Numbered from the stretch's first letter, positions 8,553 through 19,069 are shown. The stretch: DNA of 64,000 nucleotides from Faecalimonas umbilicata (GCF_004346095.1 NZ_SLZV01000003.1:97242-161241), one strand, 5' to 3'. Numbers and translations are program-made. The notes: generated by a model not told the origin, from the letters alone.

Positions 8553-9536
8553 TTACTGGTCTCCTCTATGTTTCATCTTCTTCAATTTATAATGTAATTC
8601 CGGATTTATCAATGCTATCAAACCTAATATCCTATGCGAAAATCCATATTTTCTATTTCTAAAAAAGTAATGTTTATATTTCTTAAAATTAGTATACAAT
8701 CGTTCTTTAAGAACTTCATCATTCATTCCAGAATTATAATAAATATATAGGAAACTTAAATTCTGATTTGCTATAGTCGCTCCAATAATTGGAACAGCCT
8801 CTGGTACATAAACTTTTGCTAATTCCAAAAGTTTATCATATGTTTTCAAACCACTTATTTTTCTCTGGCTTAGTGGGTGATTAATGTTTGTCACACCGGC
8901 TTTATGCTGAACATAAAAGTAATGAGGTTCTGGGTTATATGAAATTTTCCCACATTTTAGTATATATCTAAAGGCAAAATGGAGATCCTGAGCCATTCCC
9001 AATTCTTCATCAAACCTTAGATTATTTCTATAAATAATATCTAAATGATATAATTTATTCCATGCAAATCCACAATATTCCGTCTGCGCCAATAGATGCA
9101 AAATGGCATCTTTTTTATTAAATATTTCTTTTTTAGCACCATTATTTTGAATCACTTGCTTCGTATGTGTCACAATATAATTTCCACATATTTCAAGATC
9201 AATTTCATCTGCCTGTTGTTCCACTAAAGCAGAAAGATAATTTTCATCTACCCAATCATCTGGATCAGGAAATATGATATATTTTCCTCTAGCTCCCTCT
9301 ATACCACAATTTCTTGCGGATGAAAGTCCACCATTTTTCTTATGAATGACGCGAATTATTTCATGCTTGCTCGCCAGCTCATCACAAAGTTCAGAACTAT
9401 TATCAGTAGATCCATCATCTACCAAAATGATTTCATAATGACGATATTTTTGTTTTAGAAGACTATCAACTGCTTTCATTAAGTATGATCCCATGTTATA
9501 AATCGGAACTACAACCGTAATCAAATCATTTTCCAT
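8553..9536 (-). CDS. Glycosyltransferase family 2
   Basis: The start at 9536 (MENDLITVVVPIYNMGSYL) is preferred because a GGAGG lies just upstream; an in-frame earlier ATG at 9584 would add residues unlike the family and extend the overlap with the capA-like gene. The 327-residue product has the GT2 motifs VDDGSTDNS near 40 and DPDD at 91-94. The longer C-terminal region resembles EpsJ/EpsH-type extracellular polysaccharide glycosyltransferases. It overlaps the upstream gene by 11 bp. Specificity unknown. Confidence 0.9.
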   Translation of the reverse strand: MENDLITVVVPIYNMGSYLMKAVDSLLKQKYRHYEIILVDDGSTDNSSELCDELASKHEIIRVIHKKNGGLSSARNCGIEGARGKYIIFPDPDDWVDENYLSALVEQQADEIDLEICGNYIVTHTKQVIQNNGAKKEIFNKKDAILHLLAQTEYCGFAWNKLYHLDIIYRNNLRFDEELGMAQDLHFAFRYILKCGKISYNPEPHYFYVQHKAGVTNINHPLSQRKISGLKTYDKLLELAKVYVPEAVPIIGATIANQNLSFLYIYYNSGMNDEVLKERLYTNFKKYKHYFFRNRKYGFSHRILGLIALINPELHYKLKKMKHRGDQ

Positions 9537-10653
9537 AAACTTTTTCCTCCAGCATTGTAATAAGCACCTCCCTATGTGCATCACAACGCAAAATATTCAT
9601 AGTAATCATCTGCTTCATTTTTCTATATATAATATCAATCAACTTGTTTTTTAAGATTCTGTTCATCTTATTAAATACCCTATTTTTCCCCAGCAACATT
9701 GAGTAATATAGTGCTTTGTTTTCTTCAACAAATGTAGTCCAGGAATCCTTGATAGCAGTTACATCGTCGAGAATTTCTGACTGCTTTCTCATTAAATCAA
9801 TCCTCGCATCTTCATCCTTTGTATCTGCAAATACAATTCCTTCCGGCGTAGCTTTCATTAGTTTGAAAGTAGTATTAGATGAAAATGCATCCAACTCAAC
9901 GAGTAGTCCTTCATTCCACTTTTCGTTTCCCTCTCTATAACCAAACACAGAATTTCCCTGCCCATATAGAATTGTCTTTTCATGATATGTTTCAATTGTC
10001 CCAATACAATGACTATGCTGACACAGAACCAAATCTGCACCCACTTCTACCATTTTTCTACATTTTTTCTGAAGCAGCGGTGTCGGGTATACATAATGTT
10101 CAATACCACCATGATAAAGTACAACTACTATATCAACATCTTTTTTGAGAGCTGTAATTTTATCAAAGGAATAGTATGGATCAAATAACGCCGATCCTGG
10201 TGTTGTTTGTCCTGCAATATTAAATTCTTCTTCTGCAAAACTAATAAACCCTACTTTCTTCCCACTTATCTCAATAATAAGAGGTTTCTCTGCTTCACTT
10301 TGATTCTTCCCCGCACCAAATACAAAGAAACCATTATCATGACATGCTTTCAATGTATCAGACACAGCATCTACTCCATAATCAAGAATATGGTTATTGG
10401 CTAAAGACAGAACATTAATTCCTGCCTTAGACAAAACCTGTAAATCCCCTGGTTTAGCCCTCAAATTTGGACCGCATTTAACAATCGGATTCGTTTCATT
10501 TGTTGCTGGACACTCAAGATTTGCAACAACATACTCTGCTTTTTTTATCTCCGCCAAGATATTTTCCGAAAGTGCACAACTGCCTTTATCAAATATTTTT
10601 CTATAATTATTATCTGGACAAATATCTCCAAATATTATTATCTTTCCACTCAT
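9526..10653 (-). CDS. CapA-family protein (poly-gamma-glutamate/capsule-type metallophosphoesterase fold)
   Basis: A 375-residue protein with CapA/PgsA family motifs: IIIFGDICPD at the N-terminus, VVANLECPATNET near 40, LANNHILDYG near 90, VVLYHGGIEHYVYP near 180 and CQHSHCIG near 215. These place metal-binding Asp, Asn and His residues of a calcineurin-like phosphoesterase fold. Classical CapA takes part in poly-gamma-glutamate capsule synthesis, but many copies sit in polysaccharide clusters with an unproven role. No signal peptide or membrane segment is seen, so it is probably cytoplasmic. Confidence 0.82.
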   Translation of the reverse strand: MSGKIIIFGDICPDNNYRKIFDKGSCALSENILAEIKKAEYVVANLECPATNETNPIVKCGPNLRAKPGDLQVLSKAGINVLSLANNHILDYGVDAVSDTLKACHDNGFFVFGAGKNQSEAEKPLIIEISGKKVGFISFAEEEFNIAGQTTPGSALFDPYYSFDKITALKKDVDIVVVLYHGGIEHYVYPTPLLQKKCRKMVEVGADLVLCQHSHCIGTIETYHEKTILYGQGNSVFGYREGNEKWNEGLLVELDAFSSNTTFKLMKATPEGIVFADTKDEDARIDLMRKQSEILDDVTAIKDSWTTFVEENKALYYSMLLGKNRVFNKMNRILKNKLIDIIYRKMKQMITMNILRCDAHREVLITMLEEKVYGK

Positions 10654-10664
10654 CTTATCACCCT

Positions 10665-11766
10665 TTAATTTTTGTAGAGATATGACTCAACAACTCCCTG
10701 TATCTTTTCAAATTTTATATACTTTAGAAATTTTGATGCTTGAACAAATAATATTTTGTCTAGTATCGTACATATGACAAAGATTCCTAAAGTAACAACA
10801 ATAGTAACTAAAACTATTGCTTGACTCTCTGCTTTTTCAGGCATATCAATAAAATTCCACAAAAATTTTTTTACATATTGATTTTCATGAATCAAATATA
10901 CACTAAACGTGCTATTAGAAAACCATAGAATATACCTTGAATACCCCCCCTAAATTTTTAGAGGACTTAACAACAAAATTTGTAATTAGCCATGCTGTCA
11001 ACAACATTGGAAATGAAGTAAACTCCGTAAACAAACTAGATCCTGCTCCATTCAGTCCAATTAAATTGGATATCCAAGTTATTGCCAATCTGGAACTAAA
11101 TGAAAATAGCAATAATCCACTCACATATATCAACTGTTTCTTTATTGTTAATTTTTCTGAAAACCCATACAACTTAAGATATGCTCCAAAGCAATACAAA
11201 ACCACAAACCAAATAATGCTATTTCCGCCTTCACCATTAAGTGTTTTTGCAAAAGGAATAAAACTTCTCCAAAGCGAAAATAAAATAAAACATACTAACA
11301 AAAAAGCTTGGTAGTTCTTTTTGTTTAAAGATAATATAAATTTATTGATAAATGGCATCAACAAATATAGTCCAATATAAACTCTTGCAAACCAATATTG
11401 ATTTCCAGAAATAGGCATTAATACTTTAATAAACGATGTTATTGAAAATAGTCCTCTGTCAATAATACCAACTGCCAACATTAATACTATTGAATAAAAG
11501 AACACCTGACACCATATCGTAAAAATTCTTTTTACCTTAAATTGTTTCTCACAAAGCAAATATCCAGAAATCATCACATAAATATTTGTTGCAGGATAAG
11601 ATATAATCTGCAGCAATGAAACTAAATAGTAATTAATAGAATTTTGAGGAATCGATTCCAAAAGATATGTATGCCCTATAGAGTGCCCCATAATTATCAA
11701 AAACATAGCGATGATTCGCAATATTTCAATATTCAAATTTCTATTACTTTTTGTATTCATAATCAT
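10665..11766 (-). pseudogene. Acyltransferase 3 family gene with a frameshift at a C7/G7 run
   Basis: The first reading frame (start 11766, preceded by GGGAG) encodes an acyltransferase-3 N-terminus (NLNIEILRIIAMFLIIMGHS with the catalytic-type His) and about eight membrane helices, but stops at 10915. Removing one base from the seven-C run at 10944-10950 (G7 on the coding strand) turns LGGVFKVYSMVF-stop into LGGYSRYILWFSNSTFSVYL, joining the frame that ends at 10665. The joined protein, about 365 residues, has family-typical length. The break could be a true mutation, a phase-variable tract or a sequencing error. Confidence 0.8.
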
Positions 11767-12653
11767 CTTTTCAACTCCCACATATCTCCTACAATTTCAT
11801 CGTATTGATCTGGAACAAAATCAGGAGCACCTCCAGCTGGAAAGAATGTTAATTCTCCAAAATAAACTTTCCCATTTGCCTGATAAAGATCTACACGAAC
11901 AAACTGAAACGGCTTGCACAAATTCTCTGCAATTTTTTTCATTTCATCAAACAAAGTTGGTTTTGGAACATTCAAATTCGGATTATGCGGAAGCTCTTTA
12001 CCAAATGGCATTAATTTCCAATCCATATCGTAAAAATTTCTAGTATTATGTGCTGTATTCCTACCAACTTCTAATTGCATAAAACGAGGCTGACCATTAA
12101 AGCAGAAAAATTTATAGTCTCTGAGCTCTCCGGTTTCATCTTCCAGATACTTTTCAATTACAATACTTCTTGGCATATCTTTATACACCCATTCTCTTCC
12201 ACTCCAAGATGTATCTTGCTTTAGCCAACTACGCATTAACATTTTTGCCTTCTTTTTATTAAGCTTGTTCTTATCCTTAACAATAATATTCCATCCACTA
12301 CCATGAGCTGCTTTCATAACAAATTTGTTAGGTAAACTGTCAAAATCAATATCCTCCACATGTTTAAAAACGCCATACTGTTCATTTAATAAATATCCAT
12401 ATCCCAAATCAGAGATATATTTCCTAACCCTATTTTTATCTGCACAAATCTGCATGAGCGGATCTTTCCCATTCAATTTGTACCATTGTAACTTTTCACT
12501 AAAACGTTTCGGATTATCAAGATTCAACATATTTCCCTTCGACTTCTTTCGATAATATCTTTTAATTGCTTTTTCATCTGAAATCAATTTTGGTAAAAAA
12601 AAACACTCTATTATATGTAGTTCACTAATTACATATTCCTTAATAAAACTCAC
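11763..12653 (-). CDS. TupA-like ATP-grasp protein
   Basis: A 296-residue protein matching the TupA-like ATP-grasp family: DNPKRFSEKLQWYKLNGKDP near residue 45, CADKNRVRKYI near 70, KFVMKAAHGSGWNIIVKDKN near 115 and the metal/ATP site FVRVDLYQANGKVYFGELTF near 255-275. The founder is linked to teichuronopeptide synthesis; related genes are common in polysaccharide clusters. ATP-grasp enzymes join a carboxylate to an amine, so it may attach an amino acid or amide to the polymer, which is inference. It overlaps the acyltransferase start by 4 bp. Confidence 0.82.
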   Translation of the reverse strand: MSFIKEYVISELHIIECFFLPKLISDEKAIKRYYRKKSKGNMLNLDNPKRFSEKLQWYKLNGKDPLMQICADKNRVRKYISDLGYGYLLNEQYGVFKHVEDIDFDSLPNKFVMKAAHGSGWNIIVKDKNKLNKKKAKMLMRSWLKQDTSWSGREWVYKDMPRSIVIEKYLEDETGELRDYKFFCFNGQPRFMQLEVGRNTAHNTRNFYDMDWKLMPFGKELPHNPNLNVPKPTLFDEMKKIAENLCKPFQFVRVDLYQANGKVYFGELTFFPAGGAPDFVPDQYDEIVGDMWELKR

Positions 12654-12669
12654 TTTTATCTCTCCTTCT

Positions 12670-13824
12670 TTAATACTCTATAAATGGATATGGTGTATAA
12701 TTCAACAGAATACTATATAATTTTTCCAGAACAGCATCCGTCGAATACTTTCTGCATTCACTCAACCCCTTTGTTACTATAGAATTTTTTAAATGCTCAT
12801 TTTCAATCAACATGCTCACTTTGTTTGCAAAATCTAAAACATCCCCTTGATTTACTAAAAATCCTGTTTCACCATCGGTTATTACAGTAGAATGTCCTCT
12901 ATTATTTGTTGCTACAACAGGTAATCCACTATACATCGCTTCAACTAGATTTAATCCTAATCCCTCAACTATGCTAGAAGCAACACAAATATCAGACATT
13001 GCATACAAATTTCCAACATCTTCACGCCATCCTAGGTATCTAACATATTGGTCTAAGCCTTTTGACTTCGCATATTTCATATAATAACCATCACAATGAT
13101 CAAAACCCGCAAGTACTAAATATGTATCCGGATTTTTTTTTCTTATTACTTCAAGAACATCAATTAATAATCTCTGATTTTTATTCGGTGTCAATTCTGC
13201 AAGATAAATCAAAACAGTAGCATTATCTGAAATATTCATATTTTTTCTATACTGTGCTCGTATAACCATCTTATTATCTACATCAAACTTTGAAAAATCT
13301 GCTCCAACACCTTCTATAAAATACGACCGATGCTTAGGCTTTAATCTGTATTTTGAGTTGTAATAATCCTCTTGATTAATACATATAATTGCATCTGTTA
13401 ATTTTGCCATAATTTTTTCGAAAGGATAAAATGTAATCCAAACATACCATGGTGCATCCTTACAAAAATCAAATCCATGATCAAAGAATACCACCTTTAC
13501 ATTTTTATTTTTAGAAAATATGCTAGCAATTCTGCCAGCAGCTCCACCAACAGTAGTATGGCAATAAATAATATCATATTCATTTTCTTTTACAATATCA
13601 ATTACCTGTTTAAATCCTTTGAATGTATTGATATTTACTGTTGCTCTCGTATATGCTAATTTATACTGACTACTACAATATGGAATATCTTCATCACCAC
13701 CACAAGCAACATCTACCGTCCATCCTAAATCAGTTAACTTTTTAATCATTGGCACATGAAATTTTAGCACATGCTCTTTAGCAACATTAGCAACAAAAAG
13801 AACTCTAACGTTTTGCTTCATCAT
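12670..13824 (-). CDS. Glycosyltransferase family 4
   Basis: A 384-residue GT-B enzyme. The N-terminal domain begins RVLFVANVAKEHVLKFHVP, and the C-terminal donor domain holds the EX7E motif in SSIVEGLGLNLVEAMYSGLP near residue 290. YLAELTPNKNQRLLIDVLE is the usual interdomain segment. It resembles CapM/EpsF-type enzymes that extend lipid-linked glycans using a retaining mechanism. The start overlaps the previous gene by 20 bp, showing translational coupling. Confidence 0.92.
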   Translation of the reverse strand: MMKQNVRVLFVANVAKEHVLKFHVPMIKKLTDLGWTVDVACGGDEDIPYCSSQYKLAYTRATVNINTFKGFKQVIDIVKENEYDIIYCHTTVGGAAGRIASIFSKNKNVKVVFFDHGFDFCKDAPWYVWITFYPFEKIMAKLTDAIICINQEDYYNSKYRLKPKHRSYFIEGVGADFSKFDVDNKMVIRAQYRKNMNISDNATVLIYLAELTPNKNQRLLIDVLEVIRKKNPDTYLVLAGFDHCDGYYMKYAKSKGLDQYVRYLGWREDVGNLYAMSDICVASSIVEGLGLNLVEAMYSGLPVVATNNRGHSTVITDGETGFLVNQGDVLDFANKVSMLIENEHLKNSIVTKGLSECRKYSTDAVLEKLYSILLNYTPYPFIEY

Positions 13825-14959
13825 CGTGTCCCCCTACATAATCTCTATATAATTGAAATACTACAGAGCATTGCTCTTTAGAATCAAATCCTTTATTTTG
13901 AAATGCATCAAGAATAGTTGAATATGGTATCGTATCTAACCTAAAATTTAACATCGCATTAGCCCATTGTTCTGCATTATGCGGATCCACTCGTTCAACA
14001 AGACCTATTCCCATATCCGTTTCTTCAGGAACACCTGTTGATATCAAACTAGGAATTCCAGCCGCTTGTGCTTCTAATGCTGCAATCCCTAACCCCTCAC
14101 TAATTGAAGGCATCACAAATAAATCAAATGCTGCAATTCTATCGCAAATACTGCTACTATTTCCTAAAAAATGAACTCTATCGGAAACATTTAATTCTTT
14201 AGCCATAATAATTAGTTTTTTATAATACTCTTGATCATTTACTCGTCCATAACAGCAAAACTCGACATTTCTACTCTTGATTTTATTAATTGCTTCTATA
14301 ATAACCTCATAATTTTTTATAGATGAAATTCGGCCCACTGCACCAACAACAATGGTATCCTCTGAAAACCCTAACTTTTCTTTTTCTTCTATATGCTTTT
14401 GAACAGATGATCTATACTTTTTGACATCAATTACATTCTTTATTATCTTATATTTTTTATTTTTCCCAAATAATCTCTCACCTGCCGCTTTTGAACACGC
14501 CCAAAACTCTGTTCCATATCTTTTTACAAATAGCTTCATTACATATAGTAATATTTCTTCCTTTGCAATATACCAAAAAGAACCTCGAAATTTAATATCT
14601 GCATGACAGTGAATAATTCTTGTATCAATCCCACATAAATATGCGGCATATGAAATAATCCCCCCAATTCCGTTAATGTGACTATGTACAATATCTGGTT
14701 TTCCAATTCTATCACATAAACCCTTGAACTCTCCAACATATTTTTTTATTCCTACGGAACCAACAGAAGGTAAGAAATAAGTTTTAATTCCCAAACTATG
14801 AATTTCCTTATCGTGAATACCAGAAAAATTAGTGGTTTCAGAATGAATAATCAAAATAAGATTTATATCATTTGGCTTATTTCGACAAAATTCCATTATT
14901 AAGCTTTCAGTGCCTCCCGAGTTCATAACCCCATTCATTTCCCATACTGTTACTGCCAT
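13805..14959 (-). CDS. Glycosyltransferase family 4
   Basis: A 384-residue GT-B enzyme with N-terminal VWEMNGVMNSGGTESLIMEF, whose GGTE loop is typical of EpsF-like GT4s, and a donor-site EX7E motif in SISEGLGIAALEAQAAGIPS near residue 285. HSHINGIGGI near 95 matches the acceptor-domain His region. It is 9 bp downstream of the polymerase gene and overlaps the next GT4. Donor sugar unknown. Confidence 0.92.
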   Translation of the reverse strand: MAVTVWEMNGVMNSGGTESLIMEFCRNKPNDINLILIIHSETTNFSGIHDKEIHSLGIKTYFLPSVGSVGIKKYVGEFKGLCDRIGKPDIVHSHINGIGGIISYAAYLCGIDTRIIHCHADIKFRGSFWYIAKEEILLYVMKLFVKRYGTEFWACSKAAGERLFGKNKKYKIIKNVIDVKKYRSSVQKHIEEKEKLGFSEDTIVVGAVGRISSIKNYEVIIEAINKIKSRNVEFCCYGRVNDQEYYKKLIIMAKELNVSDRVHFLGNSSSICDRIAAFDLFVMPSISEGLGIAALEAQAAGIPSLISTGVPEETDMGIGLVERVDPHNAEQWANAMLNFRLDTIPYSTILDAFQNKGFDSKEQCSVVFQLYRDYVGGHDDEAKR

Positions 14960-14968
14960 ATTTTCTCC

Positions 14969-16042
14969 TTATCTATAAAATATCCATTGAAAATTTTGTA
15001 ATGTATCTCGAGCTTGTATTTCGTGAATCCAAAAAAAGCCATATAAAATAATCATCAAAAATAAAAAAGCTTTTTTATTATTCTCAGACATATATCTTTT
15101 TAACTTTGGAAAAGCAATTGTGGCATAAATATCTGTATAAATTCCTATACGAGCAAGATAAGTACTTGATGATGTAACTAACATAAATAATGCATTAATA
15201 ATCAACAAGTTATAATAAAATGCTAACTCAGGATTTTTTCTGTCCCGTTTAGGAACAAGAAATATAAGCAATAATGGTAAAAAGGCCATCATTACCCGAA
15301 AAGGGTTTACGTCTGCTGTCATATAAACAAATTCTGTTTGATCTGTTCCTTTAAAATAGCTCATAACTTCAAATACTTTATCTAGACTCAACGCTGCTAC
15401 AACTGCGATAATTACCATCCAAAATATAGATTTTACCGAAATTTTATCTGTTGCAATAAAATATACTACCACGAATACAATTGCAGTACGATGAAAGAAA
15501 AACGCAAGCATAACAGTTAGTAAAAAATGCCAAAACTTTTTTTCATATATATAATGATGTCCTGCAAATAATATTGCACTAGCTGCATATTGTCTCATCG
15601 CTCCAAATGATCCATGCCATGCACCTATAAAAATATAAGTAATAATTGCCCAAAAAAAGTCATCTGAATATTTACTCATAGTTTTTATATTTTTTCCAAT
15701 TGTAAACAACGCAAGAATAAAAAACATTGATGCATAATCATCATAAAACCAACTTCCGATTATTGTTAGAAGTTTGTAACCCGGCTCATCGAGAGTCTTC
15801 AACGAGTTCCAAAAAGTTGATTTTACTTGTTCGTATCCTAATGCATAATTCATGTAATCGGCTCCAACTCTATATCTAAAACCTGCAACAAAAATAAGTA
15901 CAATTGCTGTAAGAATTACAAAAAAATGAAATTTAAACAAACTATTAGAACTACACTCTCTATTTAATAATCGAATTTTATTGTTTTGGGCAACTAAAGC
16001 AAAAAAGCCAGCCAATAATAATGTTATAACATATACTCTCAT
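14969..16042 (-). CDS. EpsG-family polysaccharide polymerase (Wzy-like)
   Basis: A 357-residue integral membrane protein with about ten helices. FRYRVGADYMNYALGYEQ near residue 55 is the EpsG signature (a GxDyxnY loop after the second helix), and ISFRYR-like basic residues precede it as usual. EpsG-type proteins polymerise repeat units outside the membrane after Wzx flipping. It is the first gene after the IS3 copy, which now separates it from the upstream half of the operon and may alter its transcription. Confidence 0.85.
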   Translation of the reverse strand: MRVYVITLLLAGFFALVAQNNKIRLLNRECSSNSLFKFHFFVILTAIVLIFVAGFRYRVGADYMNYALGYEQVKSTFWNSLKTLDEPGYKLLTIIGSWFYDDYASMFFILALFTIGKNIKTMSKYSDDFFWAIITYIFIGAWHGSFGAMRQYAASAILFAGHHYIYEKKFWHFLLTVMLAFFFHRTAIVFVVVYFIATDKISVKSIFWMVIIAVVAALSLDKVFEVMSYFKGTDQTEFVYMTADVNPFRVMMAFLPLLLIFLVPKRDRKNPELAFYYNLLIINALFMLVTSSSTYLARIGIYTDIYATIAFPKLKRYMSENNKKAFLFLMIILYGFFWIHEIQARDTLQNFQWIFYR

Positions 16043-16159
16043 TTATTAACTCCTCAATTTACTACACTTATATTATCAAAACAGTTTATCTTTAAACTCT
16101 AATAATTATCTGGTCCTATGTCAAGATTTAGCACAAGTTAAAATGAGGTTTTCCTCATC

Positions 16160-17072
16160 TTAACCTGCCAGCTGCAATTCGTCTTGCTGAAGCCTACGAT
16201 ACAGCTCTTCATAATCTTTTGGTGACATATAATCACAGTGACTATGAATTCGTTTCGTATTGTAGAATGCTTCCAAATATTCAAAAATCAAACGATATGC
16301 ATGATCATAATCTCGAATCTTAAACCGATTCAGCCATTCTCTCTTAATCAGGGAATGGAACGACTCAATACATGCGTTATCCCATGGATATGCCTTTTTA
16401 GAATAACTACACTGCATGGTTGCGGTTACACGTTTGTATTCTTTTGATACATACTGGCTTCCCCGGTCTGAATGCAGAATTAAAGGCTTATCGATATTGC
16501 GTCTTGCTTTGGCTTTCTTTATTGTTTCAATCATGCAGAATACCTCCAATGTTTTGGAAAGTGTCCAGGCAATGATTTTTCTGGAATATAAGTCCATGAT
16601 ACTGGTCAGATAAACAAATCCGTCTATCGTAGATATAAGTGATATCAGAACACCAAACAGCATTTGGACGTTCTGGATTAAACTGTTCATCAAGGATATT
16701 TTTTAATTCGCTGCTGAAGTCAGAATCTTTGGTTGTGATAGTCCATGGCTTGACCCACTGGGCTTTGATGCCCATTTGCTTCATATACTTACCAACAGTA
16801 CGTTCGGAGATGATTTCTCCTGATTTACGCAATTCTCTGGTGATTTTAGGGGCACCATAATTCTGTTTGGATTCATCGTAAATATCCTGAATTTTAGCTT
16901 TTACGGCTTCACGTCTTTTTTCCGTATTAGAAGGAACACGTTTTAGCCACGCATGATAACCAGAACGGGAAACGCCAAGATGTTTCAACATTCCGGAGAC
17001 AGAAACTCGGCGCTTCGCCTTATGGGCAGTTTCTGCCATCTCCGTAACTTCGAGATAAATGGCTTCTGTCAT
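16160..17072 (-). pseudogene. IS3-family transposase OrfB with a frameshift
   Basis: The N-terminal part has the HTH_21-type segment (SVSGMLKHLGVSRSGYHAWL, ESKQNYGAPKITRELRKSG) and reaches the first catalytic Asp in NAVWCSDITYI near residue 147. There the frame shifts (about 16620-16640), and the remaining integrase core continues in another frame: TIDGFVYLTSIMDLYSRKI, LHSDRGSQYVSKEY with the second Asp, and DNACIESFHSLIKREW with the catalytic Glu. A small indel between the two frames therefore separates the catalytic residues. Confidence 0.88.
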
Positions 17073-17353
17073 TTTCCCAGAATGTTGATTGCTTTTTTTA
17101 ATACTTCAAGGGCATCCTGTGCATCTCGTAATTCTCGTTTTAATCGTGCGATTTCTTTTGTTTCATCAGAAGCATAGTTACCGGAACCACGACTTTCAAT
17201 ATCACCTGTTTCGCGCAGTTCTTTCTGCCAGCGTGATAATGTCTGCTGACTGATTCCTAAATTTGTAGCACACCCCCGCAGTCCTAAGTTCTTGTAATCA
17301 TGATAATACTGGACTGCATCCAGCTTAAATTGTTTGTCATAGTGTTTTGCCAT
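17069..17353 (-). CDS. IS3-family OrfA (helix-turn-helix protein)
   Basis: A 94-residue protein with an HTH of the transposase_8 type (AVQYYHDYKNLGLRGCATNL, then GISQQTLSRWQKEL) followed by a leucine-zipper coiled coil (EIARLKRELRDAQDALEVLK). It overlaps orfB by 4 bp (ATGA), where IS3 elements normally use programmed frameshifting to make the full OrfAB transposase. It is intact, but without OrfB it can only act as a regulator. Confidence 0.88.
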   Translation of the reverse strand: MAKHYDKQFKLDAVQYYHDYKNLGLRGCATNLGISQQTLSRWQKELRETGDIESRGSGNYASDETKEIARLKRELRDAQDALEVLKKAINILGK

Positions 17354-17615
17354 AATGAGATCCTCCTTCAGTGCGGTACCTACATTGTACCATGATTTTT
17401 CTTATAAGGAATTCTCATTTTGACTTGTACTATTTATATTCTAACACCAATCAAATACATATAATTTAAATCTTATACTCTCAATAAAATCTCTTTACTT
17501 GTTTAACATCTACTATTCTGTTAACTTCATTTGTTAATCAACTTGCTTTTATAGCAACCATCTTTAATCTACATATTAATCCGTTTTTAGAAGCGAAATT
17601 ATCTTCAAATCTTTC

Positions 17616-19003
17616 TTAATATTTTGATTTACAAATCACTGCAAATATTACACCAATCACAGCCCAACCACCTGTAATTACTAGTTCTTGAATTGTTAAT
17701 GTACACCCCGTTCTAGGAATCAAATACATAACACACAAAAACCCAGACAACACTATTGCCATAAATCCAACTAATTTATAATTTTTGACCTCATAAGGTC
17801 TCTTCATATTAGGTTCTTTAATTCTTATCTTAACGAATGCTATAGCAACCATGCAGTATGAAATACAGCAAGCAAAACTGGCACTGTTTGCAATCCATAC
17901 AAGCATCACTCTTCCAAAAAAAAGTGATAAAATTGATAACCCTCCAATCAAAATTAATGAGAGATGTGGAGTTTTATATTTGGTATGTATCTTTCCAAAC
18001 ATATGCGGAATCATGTATGAATCAGCCATGGACATAAGTGCTCTATTCCCACCAATCATAAAAGAGTTCCAACTTGTAACAACACCACACATACCACCAA
18101 CAATAAGCAACTTAGCCATCACTGCACTATTAAACAGTTTTGCCATTGCATCAGCTGTAACAAGTCCACTTTTACAAATCGAATCAGAAATTTCATCAGC
18201 GTTCATACCATAACCAACGGCTAATACAACAAATCCATAAAATGCAACCGCAAATGCAATAGAAAATATCAGCATCTTTCCAATTTTTTTAGAGGAATAT
18301 TGATTTCTTCTGCTACCTGAGGTATAACATCAAAACCGAAAAGAAAAAATGGCGTCACCATAGCCACAGAAAGAATATTCTTTACATTTGAACTAATATC
18401 TTTTCCAATAAAAAGCTGTCCAGTAAGGTTTGACTTTTCCCCCTTAATTGCTGAGATAACTATTAAGCTGATATCAACTGTTGCAATCGTAATTGTAAGA
18501 ATCTTCTGAAGCATAGCTGCTGCTTTAACACCTCTTATATTAACCCATGTAATCAATATAGCAAACGCAATTGCTACAATTAACCATGAAAGATAAATAT
18601 CAAATCCAGCTATTGTATATAAATAACCTTTCAAAAAACCTGGAAAAATATACTGAATAATAGTTGGTAAAGAACATGCCTCAAAACATACAACACCGAT
18701 ATAACTAAAAATAATCGCCCATGTGCAGATAAATGATCCAATAGTTCCAAATGCCCTTTGAGTGAAAACCTTAGCCCCACCACTTTCTGGCATCGCTGTT
18801 GTCAACTCAGCATATACTAATCCAACAAAATAAATCATTATACCACCTAAAAGGAACGCAAGCATTGTTCCCAAAACTCCAGCTTTTTTAATCCAATCAC
18901 CAGATGAAACAACCCATCCCCATCCAATCATTGCTCCAAAAGCTGTAACTAAGACATCACCGGTGTTTAATACTTTATTTAATTCTCTGCTCTTCTTTTC
19001 CAT
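17616..19003 (-). pseudogene. APC-family amino-acid permease with a frameshift at an A7 run
   Basis: The first frame (19003 down to 18269) gives an APC N-terminus: NTGDVLVTAFGAMIGWGWVV, with the GxG loop of helix 1, and MPESGGAKVFTQRAFG. It ends at EEINIPLKKLERC-stop. One extra A in the seven-T run at 18284-18290 (A7 on the coding strand) would give PLKKIGKMLIFSIAFAV and join the frame ending at 17616, restoring a permease of about 460 residues with 12 helices. It lies next to an ATP-grasp ligase, so an amino-acid supply role for surface modification is plausible but inferred. Confidence 0.82.
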
Positions 19004-19069
19004 TAATTCTCCTCTTTCTTGAGTTTATGTTTAACTTTCACTCGTCAAATAGAGATATAACACTCACAA

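Larger units (their letters stand above)
16129..17432 (-). mobile_element. IS3-family insertion sequence (IS150-like), inactivated
   Basis: Imperfect terminal repeats flank an orfA-orfB pair: TAGCACAAGTTAAAATGAG at 16129-16147 and, inverted, TAGTACAAGTCAAAATGAG at 17414-17432 (17 of 19 matching). The true tips may lie a few bases outside; a TG-type end is present near 16119-16121. No certain target duplication could be assigned. It sits inside the polysaccharide operon in the same orientation. orfB is frameshifted. Confidence 0.8.

Noticed and set aside
10944..10950. Programmed ribosomal frameshift at the seven-C/G run
   Set aside because: No slippery heptamer of the X-XXY-YYZ type with a downstream structure was recognised; mutation or slippage of the DNA tract is simpler.
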